Assembly: GCF_003049645.1 (NCBI RefSeq)
Contig: NZ_PYWK01000001.1
Span: 2,201,487 to 2,265,486 of the forward strand
Source: Metasolibacillus fluoroglycofenilyticus
GTDB lineage: Bacteria; Bacillota; Bacilli; Bacillales_A; Planococcaceae
Direction: 5' to 3'
DNA: 64,000 nucleotides
The translations under genes were made by a program, and so were the position numbers. The stretch's first letter is position 1. Every line of letters begins with the position of its first letter. Positions 45,402 to 55,290 of the stretch are shown piece after piece. The notes beneath the pieces are model-generated. The model saw only the letters and a program-made list of their open reading frames with translations, was not told where the DNA came from and searched no databases.

Positions 45402-46607
45402 TTATTTCACTAATAATGCTGCTTTTTCCTTTAATACGTCTGCTTTATCTGTTTGCTCCCAAGGTACATTCAAATCTGTACGACCGAAATGTCCATAAGC
45501 TGCAGTTTGTTTAAAGATTGGTCGGCGTAAATCTAACATTTTAATAATACCTGCTGGGCGTAAATCAAAGAGCTCACGGACCCATTCTACAATTTGAGAA
45601 GATGGCACTGTTCCCGTACCAAATGTATCTACAGCAATTGATACAGGCTGTGCCACACCGATTGCATAAGCAAGCTGTACTTCTGCACGGTCTGCTAAAC
45701 CAGCAGCAACGATATTTTTTGCCACATAACGCGCTGCGTAAGCCGCAGAGCGGTCTACTTTTGTCGCATCCTTACCTGAGAATGCCCCACCACCATGTCG
45801 CGCATAGCCTCCGTAAGTATCCACAATGATTTTGCGACCTGTTAAACCGGCATCGCCCTTTGGTCCACCGATAACAAAGCGACCTGTCGGATTAATAAAA
45901 TATTTTGTTGCTTCATCTAATAGCTCAGCTGGTACAACTGGTGCAATTACAACACGCTTTAAATCTGCTTGAATTTGCTCCAATGTTACTTCTTCATCAT
46001 GCTGTGTTGAAATAACAATTGTATCTACACGTACTGGTACATTATTTTCATCGTACTCAACCGTTACTTGTGTTTTTCCATCTGGACGTAAATATTTTAA
46101 TTCACCTGATTTTCGCACTTCTGTTAAACGGCGCGCTAGCTTATGCGCCAAGCTAATTGGTAGCGGCATTAGCTCTGGTGTTTCGTTACATGCATACCCA
46201 AACATTAATCCTTGGTCACCCGCACCAATTGCTTCAATCGCCTCGTCTGACATTGAGCCTTCACGTGCCTCAAGAGCTTGGTCTACGCCTTGTGCAATAT
46301 CAGGTGATTGTTCGCCAATTGCTACAAGCACTGCTAAGTTTTCAGCATCGAAGCCATATTTACCACGCGTATAGCCAATCTCTGCTACAGTGTCACGTAC
46401 AATTCCTTTAATATCTACATAAGTAGAAGTCGTAATTTCTCCTGCCACTAGTACTAGCCCTGTCGTTACCGTTGTTTCACATGCTACACGAGCATTTGGA
46501 TCTTCAGCTAAAATGGCGTCCAAAATTGCATCTGAGATTTGGTCGCAAATTTTATCTGGATGTCCTTCAGTAACACTTTCAGATGTAAATAGTCTACGAT
46601 TTGTCAT
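45402..46607 (-). CDS. metK: S-adenosylmethionine synthetase
   Basis: Makes SAM from methionine and ATP. The start [36 protein letters not shown] and [19 protein letters not shown] are hallmarks of MetK. Start at ATG 46607 behind AGGAGGAAAC; seventeen upstream residues are excluded. Length 401 aa. It is controlled by a SAM-I riboswitch, but about 410 bases lie between the riboswitch terminator and the start codon. Divergent to pckA, as in B. subtilis. Confidence 0.97.
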   Translation of the reverse strand: MTNRRLFTSESVTEGHPDKICDQISDAILDAILAEDPNARVACETTVTTGLVLVAGEITTSTYVDIKGIVRDTVAEIGYTRGKYGFDAENLAVLVAIGEQSPDIAQGVDQALEAREGSMSDEAIEAIGAGDQGLMFGYACNETPELMPLPISLAHKLARRLTEVRKSGELKYLRPDGKTQVTVEYDENNVPVRVDTIVISTQHDEEVTLEQIQADLKRVVIAPVVPAELLDEATKYFINPTGRFVIGGPKGDAGLTGRKIIVDTYGGYARHGGGAFSGKDATKVDRSAAYAARYVAKNIVAAGLADRAEVQLAYAIGVAQPVSIAVDTFGTGTVPSSQIVEWVRELFDLRPAGIIKMLDLRRPIFKQTAAYGHFGRTDLNVPWEQTDKADVLKEKAALLVK

Positions 46608-46729
46608 TTTGTTTCCTCCTATAGTTCCTGCGAATATGATACGGTACTCCTTACCCATGTCAAGCTTTTAAGGCGATGCTTTAATATAATAGAAGAGTAT
46701 TTCATCCATTCTTTATCAAACTTCGCCGC

Positions 46730-46765
46730 TTCGGCTTTTACAGACAGTTAATGATTCACTACACT
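46730..46765 (+). repeat. Repeat B fragment in the metK leader
   Basis: CGGCTTTTACAGACAGTTAAT matches the CGGGCTTTTACGGGCAGTTAAT-type segment of repeat B (50810-50825). It sits in the long stretch between the SAM riboswitch and metK. The remainder of 46608-47016 contains no gene that I can see. Confidence 0.45.
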
Positions 46766-47016
46766 TTTGTGCATCAATCGTTTTCATAATGGCTGCCCAT
46801 GAATATGGAATCAACTCAAACCATTACCGCCTCTTAACACAAGGTTTTTGAAAGGTATAGTCATAAAGAAAAGTTTTATCATCGTCTTAAGTTTAAGGCT
46901 GTCTTGCTGTTTAAGCATTTATCTATATAATAGTAAGCGTTGCGAATCGTTTCAAGCGCAGTGCTAGACAGCTAGTTTATCAACTAGGTTTTTCAATGAC
47001 GAACTTTTTTAGGCAA

Positions 47017-47052
47017 TAAAAAAACCTTTCACTCATAAGCATGAGAGAAAGG
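47017..47052 (-). terminator. Riboswitch terminator of metK
   Basis: Minus strand CCTTTCTCTCAT pairs with ATGAGTGAAAGG and is followed by TTTTTTT. It should form when SAM is bound. Confidence 0.9.
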
Positions 47053-47070
47053 ATTGTATTTTCGTTCCCT

Positions 47071-47194
47071 TTCACTCTTATCGTTCAAGGAGAAAGCTCC
47101 TTGCATCAGGTTGGCACCAACGCATGATGTGAAAAGTCATGCAGGTTGCCGGGCTTCATAGGGCCTGACCCTCCACCAGCTCGGGATAAGAGTA
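47071..47194 (-). promoter_or_regulatory. SAM-I (S-box) riboswitch of metK
   Basis: Minus strand shows CTTATCCCGAGCTGGTGGAG, GGTCAGGCCCTATGAAGCC, CGGCAACCTGC and the closing GATAAGAGTG, in S-box order, with the P1 arms CTCTTATC and GATAAGAG. Confidence 0.95.
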
Positions 47195-47209
47195 TCCGTT
47201 CAATTTCAT

Positions 47210-47238
47210 ATAATACATAATTTTTTTTGCGCTGTCAA
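47210..47238 (-). promoter_or_regulatory. Promoter of metK
   Basis: Minus strand TTGACA, 17 bases, TATTAT; the predicted start is just before the riboswitch P1 arm. Confidence 0.8.
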
Positions 47239-47309
47239 ATACTATACACATCCATTCATTTTTTCCGATTTACCGACTAAAAATTTCATAAATTTCTCTC
47301 GAATTAGTA

Positions 47310-47337
47310 TAGACTATTTCATTTAATGTGTTATACT
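47310..47337 (+). promoter_or_regulatory. Candidate promoter of pckA
   Basis: TAGACT, 16 bases, TATACT, about 70 bases upstream of the pckA start. Confidence 0.5.
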
Positions 47338-47407
47338 TTTTGTAGTTAAAAGAAATGAATTCCCACCAAACTTGGGAATATTATAAATAAAAGGATGGTT
47401 TTAAGCG

Positions 47408-48994
47408 ATGAATTCAGTAGAAATTGCAAACGAACTGAAAGATTTATTAAACGGTACAAATATTCATGTTCAACTTTCTGTTCCACAGTTAGTAGAAAAA
47501 GCAACATCTCGTGGAGAAGCAATTCTAACTGTTGACGGTGCATTACGTGCTGAAACAGGCAAATATACTGGTCGTTCTCCTAAAGATAAATATACAGTAG
47601 AAGAAGAAAGCACGAAAGATAAAATTGACTGGGGAAAAGTAAACCGTCCGATTTCTTCTGAAGTGTTTGAAAAACTATATGTAAAGGTAGTTAATTATTT
47701 AAAAGAACGCGACGAGCTTTTCGTATTTAATGGTTTTGCTGGTGCAGATAAAGATTCACAAATCGGTATTAAAGTTATTAATGAATATGCATGGCATAAT
47801 TTATTCTGCCATCAATTATTTATCCGCCCAACTGCCGAGGAGCTTGCTACACATACAACAGACTTTACAATTGTTTCTGCACCAAACTTTAAAGCAGATC
47901 CAACTGTTGATGGAACAAATTCAGAAACATTCATTATTGTTTCATTAGAAAAGAAAGTGATTTTAATCGGTGGTACAGAATACGCTGGTGAAATGAAAAA
48001 ATCTATTTTCAGCATTATGAATTATTTATTACCAGAGCAAGATATTTTATCAATGCACTGCTCAGCAAACGTTGGTGAAGCGGGCGATGTCGCTTTATTC
48101 TTCGGCTTATCTGGTACAGGCAAAACGACTTTATCAGCAGATAGCGACCGTAAATTAATCGGTGATGACGAACACGGCTGGTCAGACAATGGCGTTTTCA
48201 ATATTGAAGGTGGTTGCTATGCAAAAACAATTAACCTTTCAAAAGAAAAAGAACCTGAAATTTATAATGCGATTCGCTTCGGCTCTGTATTAGAAAACGT
48301 TATTGTAGATGAAAATACACGTATTTGCAACTATGACGACGGTTCGTTAACAGAAAATACGCGCGTAGCTTACCCGATTGAGTATATTGAAAATATCGCA
48401 AAGCCCTCTGTAGCAGGACACCCACAAACAATCGTGTTCTTAACTGCAGATGCATTTGGTGTATTACCTCCAATCTCAAAATTAACAAAGGAGCAAGCGA
48501 TGTATCATTTCCTAAGCGGCTTCACATCGAAGTTAGCAGGTACAGAACGTGGCGTAACAGAGCCAGAACCAGTATTCTCAACATGCTTCGGTTCTCCATT
48601 CCTACCGCTTCCTGCAACAGTTTATGCAGAAATGTTAGGTAAGAAAATTGATGAGCACGGCTCACAAGTATTTTTAGTAAACACTGGTTGGACTGGTGGC
48701 GAATATGGCGTAGGTAGCCGTATGAAGCTCTCTTACACACGCGCAATGGTGCGTGCTGCTATCGAAGGTAAACTAAGCGATGTTGAAACAACACAAGATG
48801 CAGTATTCGGCTTACACATTCCAACAGCAATTGAAGGTGTACCGTCGGAAGTATTAAACCCTCGCGATGCTTGGGCTGATAAAAATGCTTATGATACAAA
48901 AGCTAAGCATTTAGCAGGTCTTTTCAATGACAACTTCCAAAAATTCGAGAATGTTTCGGAAGATATTTCAAAACAAGGCGGTCCATTAGTTTAA
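47408..48994 (+). CDS. pckA: Phosphoenolpyruvate carboxykinase (ATP)
   Basis: Converts oxaloacetate and ATP to phosphoenolpyruvate, the first step of gluconeogenesis. Key motifs: [11 protein letters not shown], the kinase P-loop [28 protein letters not shown], and [17 protein letters not shown]. Length 528 aa is normal. AAAGGATGG precedes ATG 47408. The gene is divergent to metK, as in B. subtilis. A strong terminator follows. Confidence 0.97.
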   Translation: MNSVEIANELKDLLNGTNIHVQLSVPQLVEKATSRGEAILTVDGALRAETGKYTGRSPKDKYTVEEESTKDKIDWGKVNRPISSEVFEKLYVKVVNYLKERDELFVFNGFAGADKDSQIGIKVINEYAWHNLFCHQLFIRPTAEELATHTTDFTIVSAPNFKADPTVDGTNSETFIIVSLEKKVILIGGTEYAGEMKKSIFSIMNYLLPEQDILSMHCSANVGEAGDVALFFGLSGTGKTTLSADSDRKLIGDDEHGWSDNGVFNIEGGCYAKTINLSKEKEPEIYNAIRFGSVLENVIVDENTRICNYDDGSLTENTRVAYPIEYIENIAKPSVAGHPQTIVFLTADAFGVLPPISKLTKEQAMYHFLSGFTSKLAGTERGVTEPEPVFSTCFGSPFLPLPATVYAEMLGKKIDEHGSQVFLVNTGWTGGEYGVGSRMKLSYTRAMVRAAIEGKLSDVETTQDAVFGLHIPTAIEGVPSEVLNPRDAWADKNAYDTKAKHLAGLFNDNFQKFENVSEDISKQGGPLV

Positions 48995-49010
48995 TATACT
49001 AGTAAAAGAG

Positions 49011-49058
49011 ACGTCTGAAAAAGCGTGTGAAAGCACTGCTTTTCAGACGTTTTTTTTA
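49011..49058 (+). terminator. Terminator of pckA (GTCTGAAAAGC family)
   Basis: ACGTCTGAAAAAGC and GCTTTTCAGACGT with TTTTTTT behind. Almost the same stem as at 581-626 and 54758-54797. Confidence 0.92.
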
Positions 49059-49189
49059 TTAAAACAATAAAAATATAAATCGATTTAAAAGGTTGTCAAC
49101 ACTAAATTTAATGCTTTTTCGTAAAATACTCGTTTAATTTTATTAAAATTTGACTATCCTCTCCTTATAAGTATTGGAGGAGATGGAAC

Positions 49190-50743
49190 ATGGAACATTC
49201 AGATACACAGACACACTCCCCTTCTAAGCTTTCACCTAATGCCCATCAGAAACCACTATTTACTTCATTACAACATACGATTGATACAATACAACAGACT
49301 GTTGGTTATAGTGATGATGTGATGGTGCGACAACTTTTTATCGGAGAATCAACTAAACAATCTTTAGCTATTGTTTATATAGATGGCTTAGTTAATAAAG
49401 CAGATATCACAAATACATTGTTGGAGCCCATCATGGGATTATTAACAGACCAAATTGAAGAAAATATTGAAAAAACAACTGATTTTTTAAAGCAATACTG
49501 CTTAACGATTGGCAATGTCCAAGAAATACAAAAATTTGCAACGCTCTACAGTGCGCTTTTCAATGGAAGTGCCATTATCATAGTGGACGGTTTAGCGACC
49601 GCACTTGCGACGAATATAAAGGACCCTAAAGACCGCCCTGTGATGGAGCCTGCAACAGAGTCTGTTATACGCGGACCACGTGAATCCTTTACTGAAACAT
49701 TGCGTACAAATACAGCGCTCATTCGTCGTAAAATAAAGAACCCTAATTTATGGGTTCAAAGTAAAATTATTGGCGATGTTACACAAACAGATGTAGCAAT
49801 TATCCATATAAATGGTATTGCCAATGATAAAATTGTTCAAGAGGTATTTGACCGACTCAATCAAATTGATATTGATGGTATTTTAGAAGGTGGTTATATT
49901 GAATCATTAATTCAAGATGCTCAATTCTCATTGTTTCCAACGATGTATACGTCAGAGCGTCCAGATGTTATTGCAGGGGAATTGCTTGAAGGTAAGGTCG
50001 CCATTATGGTTGATGGTACGCCCTTTGTGCTAATTGTCCCTTCCCTTATTACATCGTTTTTACAATCATCTGAGGATTATTACTCAAATGCAATTGTCAG
50101 CTCTCTTATTCGGTTATTAAGATTTGTTGCAATTCTTATTTCATTAGTTGCACCTGCCTTTTATGTTGCCATCACGACATTTCATCATGAAATGCTACCA
50201 ACACCTTTACTTATAAGTATTGCATCACAGCGGGAAGGTGTGCCGTTTCCTGCTGTAATCGAAGCATTATTAATGGAACTTGCATTTGAAATTTTACGTG
50301 AAGCTGGACTACGCATGCCACGCACTATCGGTCCTGCTGTCTCGATTGTTGGCACATTAGTTATTGGGGAAGCAGCGGTTACAGCGGGCGTTGTTTCAGC
50401 GGTAACAGTTATTATTGTCGCTTTAACTGCTATTTGTAGTTTTATTTTTCCGTCATATGGTCTTTCAAACTCTATTCGAGTTTTGCGCTTTCCTTTCATT
50501 TTACTAGCGGGAGGCTTTGGTCTTTATGGTGTCATGATTGGTATGTTAGCACTTGTTCTACATTTATGTAGTTTACGTTCATTCGGCATTCCATACATGA
50601 GTCCGTTTGCACCACTGATACTCGAAAATCAAAAGGATGCCATTTTACTGCTCCCTAGAAGATTTTTAAAGAAAAGACCTCGTTTAGTAAACCAAACAAA
50701 TATGACGAGAGAATCAAAATATAAAAAAAGATATAAAAGATAA
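49190..50743 (+). CDS. Spore germinant receptor A subunit (GerA family)
   Basis: A 517-residue inner-spore-membrane protein. A soluble N-terminal domain (about 1-290: VRQLFIGESTKQSLAIVYIDGLVNKADI, TNTALIRRKIKNPNLWVQ) precedes four to five membrane segments. PTPLLISIASQREGVPFPAVIEALLMEL with REAGLRMPRTIGPAVSIVGTLVIGEAAV is highly typical of GerAA. GGAGGAGATGGAAC precedes the ATG. First gene of an A-C-small-B operon. The germinant is unknown. Confidence 0.92.
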   Translation: MEHSDTQTHSPSKLSPNAHQKPLFTSLQHTIDTIQQTVGYSDDVMVRQLFIGESTKQSLAIVYIDGLVNKADITNTLLEPIMGLLTDQIEENIEKTTDFLKQYCLTIGNVQEIQKFATLYSALFNGSAIIIVDGLATALATNIKDPKDRPVMEPATESVIRGPRESFTETLRTNTALIRRKIKNPNLWVQSKIIGDVTQTDVAIIHINGIANDKIVQEVFDRLNQIDIDGILEGGYIESLIQDAQFSLFPTMYTSERPDVIAGELLEGKVAIMVDGTPFVLIVPSLITSFLQSSEDYYSNAIVSSLIRLLRFVAILISLVAPAFYVAITTFHHEMLPTPLLISIASQREGVPFPAVIEALLMELAFEILREAGLRMPRTIGPAVSIVGTLVIGEAAVTAGVVSAVTVIIVALTAICSFIFPSYGLSNSIRVLRFPFILLAGGFGLYGVMIGMLALVLHLCSLRSFGIPYMSPFAPLILENQKDAILLLPRRFLKKRPRLVNQTNMTRESKYKKRYKR

Positions 50744-50890
50744 AGTGAAACTTCTATCAGTGGGGGTTTTCCTCATCCCCACTGATTGTTAGTTGAACCA
50801 ATCGGGCTTTTACGGGCAGTTAATCTCTCACTTATCCTTTAGCGTATTTTCACTTAAATCTTGAAGTGGGCGTCTTACTGCCCGTTAATG
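50742..50890 (+). repeat. Repeat B, complete copy inside the germination operon
   Basis: First hairpin ATCAGTGGGG/CCCCACTGAT; second ACGGGCAGT/ACTGCCCGT with CACTT/AAGTG inside (about 50815-50887). It starts at the stop codon of the A subunit gene and ends shortly before the C subunit gene. Confidence 0.8.
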
Positions 50891-50926
50891 TTGGATAGAT
50901 TTTCATTTGTAAAAGGGGTGTCAGCA

Positions 50927-52123
50927 ATGCACAAAATCGCTTCCATTTTATTGTTTCTTTCCATATGCCTGCTGTTAAGCGGGTGTTGGAGCAAAAAAGA
51001 GCTTAATGATATTGCCATTGTTGTTGCACTAGGTATCGACCAGCAAGGTGATGAATATGAAGTAACTGTTCAAGTCGTTAATCCCGGTGAAATTTCTTCT
51101 AAACAGCCAACAAGCGGGCGCTCTCCAGTTTCTACGTATTCAGCAACTGGTCCTACAATATTTGAAGCAATTCGGAAAGTCACATTGTTAGCACCTAGAA
51201 AATCATATTTTTCGCATTTACAAATTATAGTTTTCGGCAGTGAATTGCTGGAGAGTGGAATTAAGCCTGCACTAGATTTTTTATCTCGTGACCATGAATT
51301 TCGTAATGATTTGAATGTTATCGCTGCATACGAAACAACAGCTAAAGATATTATCAGCGTGCTGACGCCTGTTGAAAAAATACCAGCCAATAAAATAACA
51401 TTCTCTCTCAAAATTTCCGAAAAGGCATGGGGCTCTACAGCAACAGTCGCCTTGTATGATTTAATTGATGCGCTACACTATGAGGATAACAGCCTTGTCC
51501 TCTCCACTTTAAATCTTATTGGTAGTAAAGAAATAGGGATGAGCAAAGAAAATGTTGATCAAATCGTTGTCCCAACTATTTTAAAATACAGTGGCTTTGC
51601 TGTTCTCAAAAAAGGGAAAATGGTGGGGCTACTGACGGATGAAGAAAGTAAGGGCTATAATTTTTTAACAGATAATATTAAAAGCACAATCGAGCAAATA
51701 ACTTGTCCTGAGGATGGCAATTTAGCAGTGGAAATTACTCGTTCCAAAACAACCGTCAAAGGAAAATTTGACAATAATACACCTAAAATTCATGTATTAG
51801 TTGACCTTCAGCAAAATATTGGTGAGGTTAAGTGTGTAATTGATTTGACAAAAGAGCAAACAATTAAAGAAATTAACGACAAAACGTCCGATGTTATTAA
51901 ACAAAAAATAGAAAAGACATTACATGCCTTACAAAAAAAATATGAGGCTGACGCTGTCCAATTTAATAAAGTGCTACACAAGCAGGAGCCTAAAAAATGG
52001 AGAAATATAAAAAATGAGTGGGAAAGCCTTTTTCCAAATGTTGAGGTTACAGTTGATGTAGTCGTACATACTAGAAATACTGGCACTATACAAAATTCAA
52101 CATTTTTTCCTACACAGGAGTGA
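50927..52123 (+). CDS. Spore germinant receptor C subunit, lipoprotein (GerAC family)
   Basis: Begins MHKIASILLFLSICLLLSGCW, a lipoprotein signal with lipobox LSGC, then KKELNDIAIVVALGID, the conserved GerAC opening. Length 398 aa. Start at ATG 50927, seven bases after AAAGGGGTG; the upstream open frame belongs to repeat B. It is separated from the A gene by repeat B but remains in the same direction and presumably the same transcript. Confidence 0.9.
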   Translation: MHKIASILLFLSICLLLSGCWSKKELNDIAIVVALGIDQQGDEYEVTVQVVNPGEISSKQPTSGRSPVSTYSATGPTIFEAIRKVTLLAPRKSYFSHLQIIVFGSELLESGIKPALDFLSRDHEFRNDLNVIAAYETTAKDIISVLTPVEKIPANKITFSLKISEKAWGSTATVALYDLIDALHYEDNSLVLSTLNLIGSKEIGMSKENVDQIVVPTILKYSGFAVLKKGKMVGLLTDEESKGYNFLTDNIKSTIEQITCPEDGNLAVEITRSKTTVKGKFDNNTPKIHVLVDLQQNIGEVKCVIDLTKEQTIKEINDKTSDVIKQKIEKTLHALQKKYEADAVQFNKVLHKQEPKKWRNIKNEWESLFPNVEVTVDVVVHTRNTGTIQNSTFFPTQE

Positions 52124-52129
52124 TGCTAT

Positions 52130-52366
52130 ATGGTTATGTCATTTGCTATTGCTGTTATTGTTATTATAATCATTAGCTCACAATGGGCTATATTACGCGA
52201 CAATAAAGAACCAGCTACTACGTGGCTATTTTTCATTTTGCTTACAATAGGCACAGCTTTGGCCATCACTCTAAGCCTTCACATTTATTTACCGAGCCCC
52301 TTAGATTTCATCACATTTATTTTTCAACCAATTAGCAACGCTCTTCACGCATTGCTAGGTATATAA
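52130..52366 (+). CDS. Small two-span membrane protein of the germination operon (D-subunit-like)
   Basis: 78 residues with two membrane segments (about 3-22 and 32-52) and no recognisable domain. AGGAGTGA precedes the ATG, and it is packed between the C and B genes with gaps of 6 and 15 bases. Several germinant-receptor operons carry a small D subunit of this size and topology that tunes the response; I infer the same here. Confidence 0.75.
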   Translation: MVMSFAIAVIVIIIISSQWAILRDNKEPATTWLFFILLTIGTALAITLSLHIYLPSPLDFITFIFQPISNALHALLGI

Positions 52367-52381
52367 GGAGCGGAGAATAGA

Positions 52382-53473
52382 ATGAGCAATAAACAAATGA
52401 TTAGCACACGCCAATTTACAATTATCACCTTTTTATATTCGATAGGTACATCCATTTTAATTATTCCTGCCTATTTAGCAAAGCTCGCAAAACAGGATGC
52501 TTGGATTGCTGCGATAGTTGGGGTATTACTTAGCTTTTTATTAATTATGCTTTTCGTCAAGCTTGCCAATACATTTCCAAAATATACTTTGATTGAAATA
52601 ATCGAAAAAGTATTAGGTAAATGGCTAGGCAAGCCTGTTGCAATTTTATTTATATTGTTTGCGTTTTTAAATTCAGGCGAGATGTTGTATTATATCGGAA
52701 ACTTCATGCAAATTGAAATTATGCCTGAAACACCTAACTTCGCATTTGTGTTATTATTTGGCTTTATTATTATTTTGGCAAATTATTTAGGGTTAGAAAC
52801 TTTTGCTCGTTCTGCTGAATTACTTTTTCCTGTATTTCTACTGTTGTTTTTATTTTTTATTATTTTCATTACACCAGATATTAAATTTGAAAATATGCAA
52901 CCGATGCTGGATACTCCTCCCCGCACATTTATTGCAAGCGTGCTTTATTTTATGAGTATCTTCGCCTTTCCGTCGATTATGCTTTTAATGATTTATCCTT
53001 CTACGGTCAATATAAATAAATCTGCCCAAAAAGGCTTTTATCTAGGTATTTTATTAGGCGGGATTGTCTTAATTTTCATTATTACTTTATGCATATTAGT
53101 GCTAGGGGATATGAATACAGCTTCACAAAATTATCCGACCTACATATTAGCGCAGCGAATTTCTATCGGTAATTTCTTCCAAAGAATTGAAGTTATCATC
53201 GCATTTATGTGGATTATTACCATTTATACTCGAGCGTTTATTTATTTTTATGTGACGCTTATCGGCTTACAGCAAATTTTTCACATTAAGGATGAAAAAC
53301 CACTTATTCTTCCATTTAGTATATTATTACTTGGCGTTTCTCAAATTGTCCATCCAAATTCAACACATTCGTATCTTTATAATACAAATATATGGTTGCC
53401 TTATTCTGCTGTATTTTCAATTATATTATCAACTTTTTTATTATTCATCGCAAAAATCAGACGCTTAAATTAG
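52382..53473 (+). CDS. Spore germinant receptor B subunit (GerAB family)
   Basis: A 363-residue integral membrane protein of the APC superfamily with about ten segments, the germinant-sensing subunit in known receptors. The start ISTRQFTIITFLYSIGTSILIIPAYLAKLAKQDAW is typical of GerAB. AAGGAGCGGAG precedes the ATG. Its 3' end overlaps the convergent ytmA by nine bases, and no terminator is visible between them. Confidence 0.92.
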   Translation: MSNKQMISTRQFTIITFLYSIGTSILIIPAYLAKLAKQDAWIAAIVGVLLSFLLIMLFVKLANTFPKYTLIEIIEKVLGKWLGKPVAILFILFAFLNSGEMLYYIGNFMQIEIMPETPNFAFVLLFGFIIILANYLGLETFARSAELLFPVFLLLFLFFIIFITPDIKFENMQPMLDTPPRTFIASVLYFMSIFAFPSIMLLMIYPSTVNINKSAQKGFYLGILLGGIVLIFIITLCILVLGDMNTASQNYPTYILAQRISIGNFFQRIEVIIAFMWIITIYTRAFIYFYVTLIGLQQIFHIKDEKPLILPFSILLLGVSQIVHPNSTHSYLYNTNIWLPYSAVFSIILSTFLLFIAKIRRLN

Positions 53474-54256
53474 CTGCTTTTTCATCCACTGGCAAAGCTG
53501 CCTTACTGTTTGACAATTAAGCCGTGGTGGATAATGATGCTTTAGCCCACTTGCATACCAAGCTTCTACTTGCTTGTTGTTGTTTCGCAAATATTGCTCT
53601 AGCTTATATGCATGCATCGGCTGCACATGCTGGTCCTCAGTGCCATGAATAATTAAAACAGGCGCATGTAATTTCGTAATTTCATATAAGGGAGTACGCT
53701 GATTATAGCGCTCTGGTACTTTATTCGGTGTCCCTCCGATAATACGCTTTAACCCTCGGCGCATATCGACTCTTTGCCAATATGTATCAGTCGCATCAGA
53801 CACTCCTGCCCATGTCACGAGTGAGGCAATATCATCACGCAATATTGCCGTCCATAACGCCATTAAGCCACCGCGTGAAAAGCCAAATAAATGCACTTTT
53901 TGTGCATCGCAAAACTGCTTTAGTACGTCAACGGCATATACTGCATCATAACGATCCTCACCAGCAAACTCATCCCTGCCCTCGCCCCCTCGATTACCGC
54001 GGTAATAGGGGGCAAAAACAACGAAGCCTTGTGCGGCAAATTGTGCGATTCGTGCAGGGCGTACCATTCCGATAAATTGCAGACCACCACGTAAATAGAG
54101 CAGTGCCTCATATTGTCCCTCTTGCTTCGGTCGAGCTAGCAAGCCCTTTACACGCAAGCCATTTGACCAATAAATGATTTCATCTAAGCGCACTTTTTCA
54201 TTCGGTGAAGGGTAGCGTCTTATTTCTTCAATTATTCCATTTTTCTTCACTTGCAT
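53465..54256 (-). CDS. ytmA: Alpha/beta hydrolase (prolyl oligopeptidase-like) YtmA
   Basis: Serine hydrolase of the S9/dienelactone type, substrate unknown. Nucleophile elbow FGFSRGGLMALW, acid HGTEDQHVQ and the histidine region SGLKHHYPPR are intact, and YLRGGLQFIG precedes them as the oxyanion loop. Start at ATG 54256 (MQVKKNGIIEEIRR) behind ACAGGAAG; the thirty upstream residues lie over ytkD. Length 263 aa. It overlaps ytkD by ten bases, so the two are coupled. Confidence 0.85.
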   Translation of the reverse strand: MQVKKNGIIEEIRRYPSPNEKVRLDEIIYWSNGLRVKGLLARPKQEGQYEALLYLRGGLQFIGMVRPARIAQFAAQGFVVFAPYYRGNRGGEGRDEFAGEDRYDAVYAVDVLKQFCDAQKVHLFGFSRGGLMALWTAILRDDIASLVTWAGVSDATDTYWQRVDMRRGLKRIIGGTPNKVPERYNQRTPLYEITKLHAPVLIIHGTEDQHVQPMHAYKLEQYLRNNNKQVEAWYASGLKHHYPPRLNCQTVRQLCQWMKKQLI

Positions 54257-54702
54257 TCCACTTCCTGTAACATCTTTTTCATACCTGCATCTCGCATATA
54301 GAAGCTTAAATGTGGATGAGTGAGCAATTCGTCTGCCGTAAGCCATAATCGCCCTGTCGTTTCATATTCACCTACAAACTCTTCAATATGCGCTACATTT
54401 GCGGTAAATACTGCCTTACAAAACGGTGTTTTTGTATGTACTACATAATAAGCAAACCACTCTACATCTTTTATCTGCACCTGTGTTTCCTCATATACTT
54501 CGCGAATAGCCGCCTGTAATAACGTTTCCCCTGCCTCCTGCTTCCCGCCTGGAAATTCTACTCCTCTCTCCTTATGCACCGCGCACAGCCATTTTCCCTT
54601 GTGCTGCACGAGCACCAACACATGGCGAGGCTCTACTTCAAAGGGACCATGGTCAAATCGCAAAACAACCTTGAAACCATTTTCATCTGTAAACGTAAAC
54701 AT
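54247..54702 (-). CDS. ytkD: Nudix hydrolase YtkD (MutT-type nucleoside triphosphatase)
   Basis: A 151-residue Nudix protein; the box reads GGKQEAGETLLQAAIREVYEETQ with the REVYEE core. B. subtilis YtkD hydrolyses 8-oxo-dGTP and related nucleotides and guards against oxidative mutation. Start at ATG 54702, nine bases after AAGGAG; a TTG three codons upstream lies on the binding site. It leads into ytmA. Confidence 0.85.
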   Translation of the reverse strand: MFTFTDENGFKVVLRFDHGPFEVEPRHVLVLVQHKGKWLCAVHKERGVEFPGGKQEAGETLLQAAIREVYEETQVQIKDVEWFAYYVVHTKTPFCKAVFTANVAHIEEFVGEYETTGRLWLTADELLTHPHLSFYMRDAGMKKMLQEVECK

Positions 54703-54757
54703 ATATGCCAACTCCTTATCCTTATTAGTGTAACGAAGGAGCTAGCATCCTTCAAGG

Positions 54758-54797
54758 AGGGCGTCTGAAAAGCAGTGCCTTGCACGCTTTTTAGACG
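54758..54797 (-). terminator. Hairpin of the GTCTGAAAAGC family behind the 105-aa gene
   Basis: GCGTCTGAAAAGCAGTGC pairs with GCACGCTTTTTAGACGC. A T run is lacking in this copy, so terminator strength is doubtful. Confidence 0.55.
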
Positions 54798-54813
54798 CTA
54801 TCGTCTTTACATC

Positions 54814-55131
54814 TTATCCCTTAAGCTTGAAATATGGTAACTGCTCAACAAATTCCTTCGTATGATTATCACCGAATTCATGCAGTAACGCATAAATTTT
54901 TTTTAATCGTGTATCAATATCATGATTTAATTCATCATAATGGTAAGGTATATAAGGTAAATGTGCTCGCCATAAATTATGACCTTCAAGACCATTGATT
55001 TGATTGAAAAGCTTTGTAAAAATGCGAGCAATAGCAGGCTCTAGTTCCACCTTAAATTCATTGGACGATAAATTCGGAATATGGCTACATGTCAAATCAG
55101 TTATCGATACATACATTTTGTATTTATTCAT
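54814..55131 (-). CDS. Hypothetical protein, 105 aa
   Basis: No family recognised. The protein is soluble, with a histidine- and aromatic-rich middle (HNLWRAHLPYIPYHYDELNHDID) and no signal peptide. GAAGGGAGC precedes ATG 55131 at a fair distance, and the frame has normal codon use. It stands alone between the ytkD promoter region and the divergent small-protein/yidD pair. Confidence 0.6.
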   Translation of the reverse strand: MNKYKMYVSITDLTCSHIPNLSSNEFKVELEPAIARIFTKLFNQINGLEGHNLWRAHLPYIPYHYDELNHDIDTRLKKIYALLHEFGDNHTKEFVEQLPYFKLKG

Positions 55132-55290
55132 GCAGATGCTCCCTTCAATTTTTTCTTATCATTACCCGAAGTAGTAATTCATATTCACATGTATAGCTAA
55201 TTAAAAGGAATTTGCTTATAATAAAGTGAACCTGCATGTTCGCATATGTTTTACAGCTTAGTAATAAGAGATAAATATGAGGTGAGAAAT

